A stretch of 57,411 bases of DNA, from the NCBI GenBank assembly GCA_946478755.1, contig CAMLDJ010000005.1, positions 1 to 57,411 on the forward strand. Direction: 5' to 3'. The notes beneath the pieces are model-generated. The model was not told the origin of the DNA and did not search any database. It worked only from the letters and a program-made list of their open reading frames with translations. Below, piece after piece: positions 42,186 to 51,466 of the stretch; position 1 is the first letter of the stretch; the number at the start of each line of letters is the position of its first letter. The DNA comes from an uncultured Pedobacter sp. (lineage in GTDB: Bacteria > Bacteroidota > Bacteroidia > Sphingobacteriales > Sphingobacteriaceae). The translations under genes were made by a program, and so were the position numbers.

Positions 42186-42306
42186 ATTGATCTTCTCTTT
42201 AGCGTTTTTTTTTAACTCTCCTATGTTTAACAGTTTAACCTTTAATATTAACAATTCAGTCTTGTAGCTCCCATCACATAAGGAAAGGGACATCTCAAGC
42301 TTTATT

Positions 42307-43476
42307 TTATTTTGAAACATATAGTTTTCGGCCTTCCAGTTTAAAATGTGCCTGGCCAGACCGTTCAATGCCTTCCAGTATGGTCTGTAGTTTAACATCC
42401 CTGGAAATCCAGCCACCAGATTGGATATTATCCGGCACAGAAGCATCATAAACCAACTCCACATTATACCAACGGGCAATTTTTCTCATAGCCGTACGGA
42501 AAGGCTGATGGTCCAGGTTAAACTCTCCATTCTTCCAGTCAATTATCTTTTCTATATCAGCTTTTTTTACCTGAATGGCATTACCGTCGTTTAACGCCTG
42601 ATCGCCCGGTTTTAGCACCACATCATCCCTTCCGGCCTGTGCCGATGTGGTTTCAGGGCCGAGATGACGAACCCGCACAGAACCTTCTAATAATGTTGTA
42701 GCAACAGCAGCTTCATCATGATAGCTGTTGATGTTAAAATGCGTGCCTAAAACCTCTACTTCCTGGTTTGTGGTCTGTACCACAAAAGGATGTGCCTTAT
42801 CTTTTGAAATCTCAAAATATGCTTCGCCTTCAAGCTTCACTGTGCGGGTATGCCCCTGCATGATTCGGGCCGTATAAGTTAGTTTTGTTGCAGCATTAAG
42901 CCACACTTTACTTTTATCAGGTAAGGTTACCATATAGGTTTCGCCCATAGCAGTGCTTAACACATTCATCATCCCTCCTTCGGAGAGGTCTCTTGAATCT
43001 GTACCCGAAATAACATAATTAAGTTGCCCATTTGCAGATTTTGTGATACTTACGCCCGCTTCATTAGCCAGTTCACCATTTGCGGCATCTGTTAACCGGA
43101 TCTTTTTACCATTGGCAAGGGTAAGGGTCGCGCCTTGTTTGCCAGGGGCGATGTCGTTCATCACCGCCTTGTCATCCAGAGCGCTGTGAAGGTTCTCTTT
43201 CTGGTAAAGCCAAACGCCAAATACGATTGCAACTACGGCGGCGGCAGTCACCATAAAGCGCAGCCACAATTTAACCGTTGGCTTAGGTATTTTACGATCA
43301 GCATTCAATGCTAGCCAGATCTTGTGCTTTATATCAAGCCATTCAGTTTCGGAAAGCGGAACTTCGTCGTCCTGATGATGCTGGTGAATCCAGTATTTCA
43401 CAAAGGTCTCATCTTCGCTGCTGTATTTACCAGAACGAACACGATCCAAAGCTTCTTTAATATTTACCCTATGCAT
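42307..43476 (-). CDS. FecR family anti-sigma/sigma regulator
   Basis: 389 residues: cytoplasmic N-terminal helical part (NIKEALDRVRSGKYSSEDETFVKYWIHQH), a membrane helix (LRFMVTAAAVVAIVFGVWLY, about 87-106) and a periplasmic FecR domain (MGETYMVTLPDKSKVWLNAATKLTY, RTVKLEGEAYFEISKDKAHPFVVQT) plus the C-terminal STN-contacting region. It relays the TonB-transporter signal to the sigma factor encoded 117 bases upstream. ATG at 43476. Confidence 0.94.
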   Translation of the reverse strand: MHRVNIKEALDRVRSGKYSSEDETFVKYWIHQHHQDDEVPLSETEWLDIKHKIWLALNADRKIPKPTVKLWLRFMVTAAAVVAIVFGVWLYQKENLHSALDDKAVMNDIAPGKQGATLTLANGKKIRLTDAANGELANEAGVSITKSANGQLNYVISGTDSRDLSEGGMMNVLSTAMGETYMVTLPDKSKVWLNAATKLTYTARIMQGHTRTVKLEGEAYFEISKDKAHPFVVQTTNQEVEVLGTHFNINSYHDEAAVATTLLEGSVRVRHLGPETTSAQAGRDDVVLKPGDQALNDGNAIQVKKADIEKIIDWKNGEFNLDHQPFRTAMRKIARWYNVELVYDASVPDNIQSGGWISRDVKLQTILEGIERSGQAHFKLEGRKLYVSK

Positions 43477-43593
43477 ATTGCAAATAATTCCCTAGTTGTT
43501 AATATAGTCGTACGAGCGCTGCAGATCGGGTACAGTGTAATTAAATAACAACACAACAAACTGTATGACAACTAAATAAATTTCAAACCATGA

Positions 43594-44172
43594 TTAAGAT
43601 CTCAGGATATAGAAGATGTAAATGAGTATACCCAGGTTAGCTTTAAGGTGTCTCATCGCGCGTTTAAGCTGGGTAGAAACCGTATGCTCAGAAATACCTA
43701 AACGTACTGCAATTTCCTTTACACTTAAATTTTGCCGGCTCTTAAGCAGGTATATTTCACGCATCTTCGGTGGCATCGCAGAGATCTCTTTATCAATTAA
43801 AGCACTTATTTCCTTTTCACGGATCAGGTAATCGGTTTCATTGCTATCAACATCTATATAGTGGTTGCCTTCATCTATATATTGCTTAATAATGTCATTG
43901 TGCCGGTAAATATCAAATATTTTGTTTAATACAGATTTATACAAAAAGCCTGACAAGGTAGTTTTTAATTCAAATTTTTCACGATTATTGAGTAAAGATG
44001 CAAACACATCGTGTACCACGTCGCTTGATTCTTCCTTATTTTGCAGTCGCTTTAGTGCATACAGGTACAGCAGTTGGCTAAAGCGATTATAAATTTCAGT
44101 AAACGCGGCATGATCAGCCTGTTTAAACAGTGCTATCAACTCTGCATCGGTATGTTTACTGTAATCAATCAT
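43594..44172 (-). CDS. ECF RNA polymerase sigma-70 factor
   Basis: 192 residues with region 2 (FTEIYNRFSQLLYLYALKRLQNKEESSDVVHDVFASLL) and region 4 (MPPKMREIYLLKSRQNLSVKEIAVRLGISEHTVSTQLKRAMRHL), the compact two-region ECF layout. It likely directs polymerase to the fecR-susCD locus when FecR releases it. ATG at 44172. A TTG-N19-TGTCTTTG promoter candidate lies just upstream. Confidence 0.94.
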   Translation of the reverse strand: MIDYSKHTDAELIALFKQADHAAFTEIYNRFSQLLYLYALKRLQNKEESSDVVHDVFASLLNNREKFELKTTLSGFLYKSVLNKIFDIYRHNDIIKQYIDEGNHYIDVDSNETDYLIREKEISALIDKEISAMPPKMREIYLLKSRQNLSVKEIAVRLGISEHTVSTQLKRAMRHLKANLGILIYIFYILRS

Positions 44173-44211
44173 GAATGTAATTATTTGCGAACTTAAATAA
44201 TTATCTGACTA

Positions 44212-44263
44212 CAAAGACAATTGAAATAGAATATTTAACAATCGGGTGTAGATTTCAAATCTA
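44212..44263 (-). promoter_or_regulatory. Promoter candidate for the sigma gene, with palindrome
   Basis: Minus-strand TTG (44239-44241), 19 bases, then TGTCTTTG (44212-44219), one base off the Bacteroidota -7 element TAnnTTTG. A palindrome TAGATTT-C-AAATCTA (44249-44263) sits just upstream of the -33 region and could be an operator. Confidence 0.45.
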
Positions 44264-44288
44264 TGCACTAGCGCATGAAGGGAAGCAA

Positions 44289-44320
44289 AAAACCCCGGCT
44301 CAATCCTGAACCGGGGTTTT
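44289..44320 (-). terminator. Bidirectional terminator after the SusD remnant
   Basis: Perfect stem AAAACCCCGG (44289-44298) / CCGGGGTTTT (44311-44320) with a 12-base loop; A-run and T-run on the two flanks. It follows the minus-strand SusD remnant by 26 bases. Confidence 0.85.
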
Positions 44321-44346
44321 ATACGAAGCGCTTTCAGTCTCAAATT

Positions 44347-45552
44347 CTACCTGGGATTCTGAGATAAAGCCGAGTTGGTCATGACTTCCTGGGGAATGAG
44401 CAAAGTATACCTGTTATCATTTGGCGGCAAAGTATAAGTAGTTCCATTTATGGTTCTGGAAAGGCCTTTTGCAAAGCGTGCATCTTTATTTAATCTACGG
44501 AGATCGGTCCAGCGAAGTCCACGCATTACGAGTTCCTTTCTTCGTTCCTTAAGTACGGATAACAATGCATCGTTTGCATTTGCCGCGGTTTTGTCAATAT
44601 AAGTGTCCGATTCCCATCGACTTTGCAGCAGTGTGTTCAGATCTTTCATAGCAGCTTCAGCGTTTTCTGTTCTGGCATAGCATTCTGCCCTGGTCAGGTA
44701 TAGTTCGTCGACTGCCAGGCCATTAAAAAGTTTTGAAGAACCGACTGCAGACTCATAATTTCCTGTAAAACGATAGGTACCTGACGGAACCGGCACGTCA
44801 GTATTTTCTTTGAACAGAATATCTTTTCTGAGATCATTTTGTTCATAAGCATTAATGAGCTCAGGGTCAATTAACGCCTGGTTTTCATCGCCATATCCAG
44901 GCTCCAGAACTGAATTTTGATTAAAGATCACCGAATGAAAAATGACTTCTTTGTTGAACCTGACAAAAGGATTAAAGCTGTTCCGGTTTAAAGTATTAAA
45001 ATCTATCAGGTCACGTTTTAATTCCAGAGCCGAAGTGGCACTGGTTAAGGCATTAGCATAATCGTCCATGGAGAGAAAGACCCTTGCAAGCATGGCAAAA
45101 GCGGCTGCCTTGTTCGGCCTGGCCGAAATGGTAGAGCTTATAATCATCAGGGCAGCAGCATCCTTCAGATCCTCCACAATCCGATCGTAGGTTTGTTTTA
45201 CAGTGCCCCTAGCCTGGATATCATTGATGTCTGACTTTAAATGGATAGGAATTCCCGGATCCTGCTCAGCATTCGGACCATAAGGCCTGGCATATAATTG
45301 TGCTAAACTCCATAGCGAATATGCCCTCAAAAACAAAGCACTGCCTTTCAGGTTATTCAGCACAGCAGGACTTTCTTTACCATTTAGTTTTTCCAGTGCT
45401 TCCAGTACCAGATTGGTAACACTATGAAAAAGGTAATCTTTATATTTCTCATAAGCAATAATCTTTGCAAGACTCTCGTCGTTATTGAAAGATTTGTGCC
45501 TTCGAAATATTTCGAGCACATCAATTTCTTGATGATTTGAAGAAAATTGCAA
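44347..45552 (-). pseudogene. 5'-truncated SusD/RagB remnant
   Basis: A frame of 401 codons with clear SusD C-terminal features: LKGSALFLRAYSLWSLAQLYARPYG, GTVKQTYDRIVEDLKDAAALM, NKAAAFAMLARVFLSMDDY, AVDELYLTRAECYAR, ERRKELVMRGLRWTDLRRLN. The signal peptide and about the first 100 residues of a SusD are missing. The frame opens with TTG at 45552, the first 35 or so residues do not look like SusD, and no SusC gene adjoins. It runs up against the divergent AGCS gene. It resembles the SusD at 36953 and is probably a dead remnant; expression cannot be excluded. Confidence 0.75.
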
Positions 45553-45578
45553 AAATTATCCGTTATTTTAAACTTCAT

Positions 45579-46994
45579 ATGGAAGAAATTATAAGCAAAA
45601 CAAACGACCTGGTTTGGAGCAATGCCCTTATTCTGCTTTGCATGGGGGCTGGCATCTATTTTTCGATAGTCACGCGTTTTGTACAGCTCCGTTACCTTAA
45701 AGAGATGATAATGCTGCTTTTTGGCGGACAGAGTTCGGCTAAAGGAGTAAGTTCCTTCCAGGCTTTTGCCATCGCCATATCGGGCCGGATCGGCACAGGG
45801 AATATTGCCGGGGTGGCCACAGCCATTGCTATGGGTGGTCCCGGAGCTGTATTCTGGATGTGGCTGATTGCATTTTTGGGTAGTGCCTCGGCTTTTATTG
45901 AAGCTACATTAGGACAGATCTACAAACAGGTAAACAATGGACAATACCGGGGTGGCCCGGCCTTTTACATTGAAAAAGGATTGGGCATAAAATGGTATGC
46001 AGTGGTATTTGCCATAGCCACTATACTAAGCACTGCTTTGTTTTTACCAGGCGTACAAAGTAACAGTATTGCCTTGAGCATGAACAACGCATTCCAGATG
46101 CCCGTCGCTTATACCGGAATAGCAGTAGCCATCCTACTCGGAATGATCATATTTGGTGGGGTAAAACGGATTGGCAAAGTCGCTGAAATTGTAGTTCCTT
46201 TTATGGCCGGGGCTTATATCCTGATGGCCATCATCATCATGTTCATGCACATCCATCAAATCCCGTCGGTATTGATGCTCATCATCAAATCGGCCTTTAA
46301 ACTTGAGCCCGCCTTTGCGGGTATATTTGGAATGGCAGTGGCATGGGGTGTAAAACGTGGTATTTATTCTAATGAGGCAGGTCAGGGAACCGCTCCACAT
46401 GCAGCCGCAGCAGCTGAAGTGAGCCATCCGGTAAAGCAAGGTCTGGTACAAGCATTTTCCGTATACGTAGATACTTTATTTGTATGTACGGCAACCGCTT
46501 TTATGATCCTGTTTACCAGCAAATACAATGTAATCAATCCTGACGGAGGATTTATCGTTGAAAACCTGCGAGGCGCCAAAATTGGTGCAGAATATACCCA
46601 ATATGCCGTCAACTCGCATTTCCCCGCATTGGGTGCTGGGTTTGTCGCCGTATCTCTCCTCTTCTTTGCTTTTACCACCATCATGGCCTATTATTATATT
46701 GCCGAAACCAACCTAAGCTACCTGGATAAAAAAGGCCGCAAATGGGCCGTGTGGACACTTCGCATCTCGATTCTTTTAGCTACATTTTACGGATCCATTA
46801 AAACCGCCGAAGCCGCCTGGACCTTGGGTGATATTGGAGTAGGATTGATGGCCTGGCTCAACGTAATTGCTATCCTGCTGCTGAGAAAGCCTGCATTAAA
46901 AGCCTTTAAAGATTATCAGCAACAGCGCAGAGCTGGGAAAGACCCTGTATTTGATGCTGAGGCCCTGGGCATTAAAAATACAGAACAGTGGTAA
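45579..46994 (+). CDS. Alanine/glycine:cation symporter (AGCS) family protein
   Basis: 471 residues with about eleven membrane helices and the AGCS signature GRIGTGNIAGVATAIAMGGPGAVFWMW. Sodium- or proton-coupled uptake of alanine or glycine. The frame opens at 45537, but ATG 45579 (MEEIISKTNDLVW) is the usual start. NhaA follows 50 bases after the stop; together they suggest use and recycling of a sodium gradient. Confidence 0.92.
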   Translation: MEEIISKTNDLVWSNALILLCMGAGIYFSIVTRFVQLRYLKEMIMLLFGGQSSAKGVSSFQAFAIAISGRIGTGNIAGVATAIAMGGPGAVFWMWLIAFLGSASAFIEATLGQIYKQVNNGQYRGGPAFYIEKGLGIKWYAVVFAIATILSTALFLPGVQSNSIALSMNNAFQMPVAYTGIAVAILLGMIIFGGVKRIGKVAEIVVPFMAGAYILMAIIIMFMHIHQIPSVLMLIIKSAFKLEPAFAGIFGMAVAWGVKRGIYSNEAGQGTAPHAAAAAEVSHPVKQGLVQAFSVYVDTLFVCTATAFMILFTSKYNVINPDGGFIVENLRGAKIGAEYTQYAVNSHFPALGAGFVAVSLLFFAFTTIMAYYYIAETNLSYLDKKGRKWAVWTLRISILLATFYGSIKTAEAAWTLGDIGVGLMAWLNVIAILLLRKPALKAFKDYQQQRRAGKDPVFDAEALGIKNTEQW

Positions 46995-47044
46995 TCACCT
47001 AAATTAGCTTATTCCCTAATTCCTGAATTTTAGTTCCGCCAGTT

Positions 47045-48367
47045 ATGCTACAAAAATCACCCATCGACAAAATTATTGCACCTGTAAGCCGCTTCATCCA
47101 TCTCGAATATACCAGCGGTATTGTTTTATTGATTAGTGTGATTATCGCAATCGTATGGGCAAATTCTGCCTACCATGATTTTTACGAACATTTTTGGCAC
47201 ATTAACTTTTCTATCGGCTTTGATGGTTTTACATTAAGTCACCCCTTACACATCTGGATTAACGACGGCCTGATGGCCATATTCTTCTTTGTCATCGGTC
47301 TGGAGCTCAAAAGGGAATTTATGGAGGGCGAACTCTCTTCGATCAGTAAAGCGGCGCTGCCTATGTCCGCAGCACTTGGCGGGATGATGGTTCCGGCATT
47401 GATCTATTTTTATTTAAATAAAGGAACAGACGCCAGTCATGGCTGGGGAATCCCGATGGCAACCGACATAGCCTTTGCACTTGCCTTACTTTCAATGGCC
47501 AGCAAACACATTCCCACCTCAGTCAAGGTTTTTTTATCCGCGCTCGCCGTGGCTGATGACCTGGGTGCGGTACTCGTCATCGCTTTCTTCTACACCGAAC
47601 AGATCTATTACCTGCCCCTGATCATTGCGGGGAGCTTTTTAGCAGTGCTGGTCATTGGCAACCTGATGGGTATCCGAAACAGCACCTTTTACCTGTTAAT
47701 CGGTTTCGGCGTCTGGGTAGGTTTTTTACTCTCGGGCGTACATGCCACGATAGCTGGTGTATTGGTCGCTTTTACCATTCCCGCAGTTACCAGGATTAAT
47801 GAACATATCTATTCAGACAACCTGCGTAAGTTATCTTATGACTTTGAACAGGATATACCGGAAAAGGGAGCCTTAATTACCGATAAGCAAAACAAGACCA
47901 TTCAAAAGGTAAGGGCCCTGAGTATGGCTGCCGAGACACCGTTACAGACAATAGAACACAGCTTGCACCCTTGGGTGGCCTTTGGCATTATGCCCCTGTT
48001 TGCCTTATCCAATGCGGGCATTGTAATTGGATCAGACTTCTTTTCCTCCATCGTCAATCCTATCTCCCTCGGCGTAGCCGGCGGCTTACTCTTTGGTAAA
48101 TTCGTAGGCATCCTACTCTTTTGCTGGGTGATGATCAGATTGAAACTAGCCAAACTACCGGAACAAGCGACCTGGAGACACCTTATCGGTGTTGCATTAC
48201 TAGCGGGAATTGGTTTTACCATGTCCCTGTTCATCAGCGGACTTGCCTTCAAAAATCCCGTCCTTATGGACCAAGCGAAATATGGCATTCTGATTGCATC
48301 GGTAATAGCGGGAATCCTCGGAACAATTGTGCTGAAAAGTGTGTCAAAACCGCTGAAGGACAACTAG
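47045..48367 (+). CDS. nhaA: Na+/H+ antiporter NhaA
   Basis: 440 residues, inner membrane. The antiport site VADDLGAVLVIAFFYTEQIYY (paired aspartates) is present, as are WINDGLMAIFFFVIGLELKREFMEGEL and the conserved TDIAFALALLSM. Exchanges internal Na+ for protons and controls pH and sodium level. ATG at 47045, 50 bases after the AGCS gene. Likely co-transcribed with it. Confidence 0.95.
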   Translation: MLQKSPIDKIIAPVSRFIHLEYTSGIVLLISVIIAIVWANSAYHDFYEHFWHINFSIGFDGFTLSHPLHIWINDGLMAIFFFVIGLELKREFMEGELSSISKAALPMSAALGGMMVPALIYFYLNKGTDASHGWGIPMATDIAFALALLSMASKHIPTSVKVFLSALAVADDLGAVLVIAFFYTEQIYYLPLIIAGSFLAVLVIGNLMGIRNSTFYLLIGFGVWVGFLLSGVHATIAGVLVAFTIPAVTRINEHIYSDNLRKLSYDFEQDIPEKGALITDKQNKTIQKVRALSMAAETPLQTIEHSLHPWVAFGIMPLFALSNAGIVIGSDFFSSIVNPISLGVAGGLLFGKFVGILLFCWVMIRLKLAKLPEQATWRHLIGVALLAGIGFTMSLFISGLAFKNPVLMDQAKYGILIASVIAGILGTIVLKSVSKPLKDN

Positions 48368-48482
48368 TCTAATTCATCCAAACCAGGATTTTCAAGCCTG
48401 CCCTTTCTCTTCATGCCCCATCCATGACTGGTGTTTGATTCGACATCCAGCAAAGGTTAAAATGCGTTAAAAATATTTTTTG

Positions 48483-48490
48483 TACCTTTG
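48483..48490 (+). promoter_or_regulatory. -7 promoter element before the trehalose gene
   Basis: TACCTTTG matches the Bacteroidota -7 consensus TAnnTTTG exactly. It lies 102 bases upstream of the trehalose gene ATG; a weak -33 candidate (GTTA) is near 48456-48459. Confidence 0.55.
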
Positions 48491-48592
48491 TCAGACCTTC
48501 AAAACACCAGAAGGGAATTATTCACCCTTTTTCTTAGGGCAATTTATCCGGCAAATCCAAGCCGGACTTACATCTTAAACCCCCGATAAATT

Positions 48593-50815
48593 ATGCAGAG
48601 AAGATTACTCATAGTTTCTAACCGTTTACCGCTTACCATTGAAAAGAAGGACAACCTGTATATTCCCAGGCAATCATCAGGCGGGCTCATTTCCGCAGTT
48701 GAAGCCTACCTAAACAGCAACGGGAAATACGAATTTTCGGAGCAGCTGTGGGCGGGAGTACCTGGTGTTGAGCGGGAAGTATGGGATAAAACAGAACTAG
48801 CGGAATCCCACTACCAGTTTATGCCAATTTTTACAACTGACGAAGATTATGAGCAATATTATAACGGTTTCGCCAACTCCCTGCTCTGGCCGCTTTTTCA
48901 CTACTTTCCCTCCTATGCAGAATACGAACCAGCATTTTTCGAAGCCTATCTGTCGGTAAACAAAATATTCTGTGAAACTCTTTCGGAGAAAATTCGTGAG
49001 GATGATGTAGTCTGGATACATGATTATCACCTGCTTCCCCTGGCAGGAATGCTAAGGGAAAAACATCCCAATATTACCATAGGGCTATTCATGCACATTC
49101 CCTTTCCCTCTTATGAGCTATTTAGGGTCATTCCAAAAAAATGGCAGCGTGCGCTGCTGGAAGGCATGCTTGGCGCCGATCTCATTGGCTTTCATACTTC
49201 CGACTATGTCGCACACTTTTTAAAATCCGTAGATGTTGCTTTGAAAACTACTCACGATAATCAATATATTCAATGGGGCACCAGGCAGGTTCAGGTAGAT
49301 GCGTTCCCGATAAGTGTTGATTTCAGCTTGTTTCATGATGCCTTTCATCAACCGACAGTTCAGTCTTTAAGGAAAAAATACCACGCGATAAAAGAAAACA
49401 AAAAAATGCTGTTTTCTGTAGATCGCCTGGACTACACAAAGGGCATACATAACAGGCTCGTCGCCTATGAAAGATTTTTGCAGCAGCATCCCGAATATAG
49501 AGGAAAAGTTGTATTTATTTTAGTGGTTGTCCCTTCAAGGGATGCTATAGTTAAATACAGCGAGGGAAAAAAAATGATCGACGAGTATATCGGTAACCTG
49601 AACAGCTCCATGGGCACTATTAGCTGGCAACCCGTGATCTATCAATATGACCATTTGACCTTTGATGAACTGGTTGCACTCTATACAGCTTGTGATGTGG
49701 CACTGATCACTCCTCTGCGCGATGGGATGAATCTGGTTGCAAAGGAATTTGTTGCCAGCCGCCAGGATCAAAGCGGTGTTTTAATACTCAGTGAAATGAC
49801 AGGCGCATCTGCCGAATTAACGGATGCCTTGCTCATCAATCCAAATGATACAGATGAAATTGCTGACTCTATAGCTTCCGCATTAGAACTGGCCCCGGAT
49901 GAACAAAAAAGTCGCCTGGAAAACATGCAGCAAACCATCAGAAAATATGATGTCAATGCCTGGGCTGTAGACTTCTTTGGTGAACTCAAAAAAGTAAAAT
50001 CCCTGCAGTTGAAATTTGAAGTTAAGTTTCTTGACAACTTTGGAAAAGCAGGGATCCTTAGTAAATATGAGTCAAGTGAAAAGCGTTTACTATTACTTGA
50101 CTATGACGGCACACTGGTTAATTTCTCAAAAATCCCATCCCAGGCTTCCCCAAATACTGAGCTGCTGCAATTGCTGACCGATCTTTGCCAGGACCCTAAA
50201 AACGAAGTGTATATCATCAGCGGCCGCGATAGTCAGACACTTGGAAACTGGCTTGGCCATTTGCCCATCGGCCTGATTGCAGAACACGGCGCAAAACACA
50301 GGCATAAGCAAAGTAAATGGTCAAACGAAGCGCTGGCGGAATCTATAACATGGAAAGATAAAATCGAGGAAATCATGCAGCATTATGTGGTAAGAAGCCC
50401 TAATTCATTTATTGAAAAAAAGGAATTTTCTCTAGCCTGGCACTACCGGAATGCCGATCCTTTTTTGGCGGCCAGGCGCGCCAGGGACCTTTACGAAGAA
50501 CTTGTTGAATATACCCTTCAAATGCCTCTGGATGTACTCAATGGACACAAAGTAATAGAAGTAAGAAACCGGGGAATAAATAAAGGGATTGCAGCGGCCA
50601 GGATTCTGGAGAAAGACACGTACGACTTTGTATTGTGTATCGGCGACGATCAAACTGATGAAGACATGTTCAAAATACTCGCTAACCGAAAAGGCGCTTA
50701 CACCATCAAAGTGGGGCATCAGGCGTCCTTTGCACAATACAATTTGTACACTCCCTTCCTGGTTTCCTCTTTGCTCGAAATGTTGGCCGGCACCTGTACA
50801 GAAGCATATAATTAA
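48593..50815 (+). CDS. Bifunctional trehalose-6-phosphate synthase/phosphatase
   Basis: 740 residues. The N-terminal GT20 domain (about 1-470: RLLIVSNRLPLTIEKKD, SSGGLISAVEAYL, WIHDYHLLPLAGMLR, SVDRLDYTKGIHNRLVAYERFL, PLRDGMNLVAKEFVA) makes trehalose-6-phosphate from UDP-glucose and glucose-6-phosphate. The C-terminal HAD domain (LLLLDYDGTLVNF, SGRDSQTLGNWLG, GDDQTDEDMF) removes the phosphate. Trehalose is the main compatible solute made by such enzymes. ATG at 48593; infC follows after 28 bases. Confidence 0.95.
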   Translation: MQRRLLIVSNRLPLTIEKKDNLYIPRQSSGGLISAVEAYLNSNGKYEFSEQLWAGVPGVEREVWDKTELAESHYQFMPIFTTDEDYEQYYNGFANSLLWPLFHYFPSYAEYEPAFFEAYLSVNKIFCETLSEKIREDDVVWIHDYHLLPLAGMLREKHPNITIGLFMHIPFPSYELFRVIPKKWQRALLEGMLGADLIGFHTSDYVAHFLKSVDVALKTTHDNQYIQWGTRQVQVDAFPISVDFSLFHDAFHQPTVQSLRKKYHAIKENKKMLFSVDRLDYTKGIHNRLVAYERFLQQHPEYRGKVVFILVVVPSRDAIVKYSEGKKMIDEYIGNLNSSMGTISWQPVIYQYDHLTFDELVALYTACDVALITPLRDGMNLVAKEFVASRQDQSGVLILSEMTGASAELTDALLINPNDTDEIADSIASALELAPDEQKSRLENMQQTIRKYDVNAWAVDFFGELKKVKSLQLKFEVKFLDNFGKAGILSKYESSEKRLLLLDYDGTLVNFSKIPSQASPNTELLQLLTDLCQDPKNEVYIISGRDSQTLGNWLGHLPIGLIAEHGAKHRHKQSKWSNEALAESITWKDKIEEIMQHYVVRSPNSFIEKKEFSLAWHYRNADPFLAARRARDLYEELVEYTLQMPLDVLNGHKVIEVRNRGINKGIAAARILEKDTYDFVLCIGDDQTDEDMFKILANRKGAYTIKVGHQASFAQYNLYTPFLVSSLLEMLAGTCTEAYN

Positions 50816-50843
50816 CCCAATTTATAATTTAAATCACTAGAAT

Positions 50844-51413
50844 TTGGCATTAAAAAGAAAAACACCGAACAGGGGCGCACGAATGCCCTTCAAAAAGAAA
50901 GAAGCAGAACACAAGATCAATCAATTGATCACCTCAAGCGAAGTCAGGGTAACTGGCGATGACATAGAATCAGCCATATACCCATTGGCTCAAGCCTTAC
51001 AGATCGCTGAAGAACAAGGACTGGACCTGGTGGAAATATCCCCTAATGCCACACCGCCCGTTTGCAGGATCATCGATTATACTAAATTCCTTTTTGAAAA
51101 AAAGAAAAAAGAAAAGGAAATCAAGTCAAAAACCAAGCAAACCATTATTAAGGATATACGCTTCGGACCAAACACCGATGATCATGATTTTCAATTTAAG
51201 CTCAAACATGCGGTTTCCTTTCTGGAAAGTGGAGAAAAGGTCAGGGCATTTGTACATTTCAAGGGAAGATCCATTGTTTACAAAGATCGGGGAGAAATAC
51301 TTCTACTCAAATTTGCTCAGGCGTTGGAAGAAGTAGGTAAAGTTGAATTATTTCCCAAACTAGAAGGCAAGCGCATGTTCCTTACCATTGGTCCAAAAAA
51401 TAATAAACGATAA
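50844..51413 (+). CDS. infC: Translation initiation factor IF-3, TTG start
   Basis: 189 residues with both IF-3 domains: N-terminal VRVTGDDIESAIYPLAQALQIAEEQGLDLVEISPNATPPVCRIIDYTKFLFE, a lysine-rich linker, and C-terminal KDIRFGPNTDDHDFQFKLKHAVSFLESGEKVRAFVHFKGR. Starts at TTG 50844; a stop codon lies two codons earlier, and MALKR matches other Sphingobacteriaceae IF-3. The ATG at 50883 would cut the conserved lead. Rare start codons in infC usually serve autoregulation by IF-3 itself. The rpmI-rplT genes that normally follow infC are absent, so this may be a second copy. Lies 28 bases after the trehalose gene. Confidence 0.92.
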   Translation: MALKRKTPNRGARMPFKKKEAEHKINQLITSSEVRVTGDDIESAIYPLAQALQIAEEQGLDLVEISPNATPPVCRIIDYTKFLFEKKKKEKEIKSKTKQTIIKDIRFGPNTDDHDFQFKLKHAVSFLESGEKVRAFVHFKGRSIVYKDRGEILLLKFAQALEEVGKVELFPKLEGKRMFLTIGPKNNKR

Positions 51414-51424
51414 TACTCAAGGGC

Positions 51425-51451
51425 GGGACTGATCAACCAATGATCAGTCCC
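51425..51451. terminator. Hairpin between convergent infC and mscS
   Basis: Perfect 11-bp stem GGGACTGATCA (51425-51435) / TGATCAGTCCC (51441-51451), loop ACCAA. The run that follows on the plus strand is A rather than T, so it is not a textbook terminator in either direction, but its position suggests 3'-end formation. Confidence 0.45.
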
Positions 51452-51466
51452 AAAAATAGCTCTGCA

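Larger units (their letters stand above)
41981..42306. other. Leader region between fecR and susC
   Basis: 326 bases without a credible gene. It contains two hairpins: 42024-42053 (12-bp arms ACAACAATTGCT / AGCAAATGTTGT with one mismatch, loop TTTGAT), 44 bases from the SusC start; and 42152-42178, a 12-bp stem followed by a T-run only in the plus direction, opposite to susC transcription. Confidence 0.6.

Noticed and set aside
42031..42267. 78-codon frame on the plus strand between susC and fecR
   Set aside because: Low-complexity hydrophobic translation that runs through a hairpin; no start context. The hairpin is kept as a separate observation.
47902..48363. 153-codon frame on the minus strand
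   Set aside because: Antisense to nhaA; no family match.
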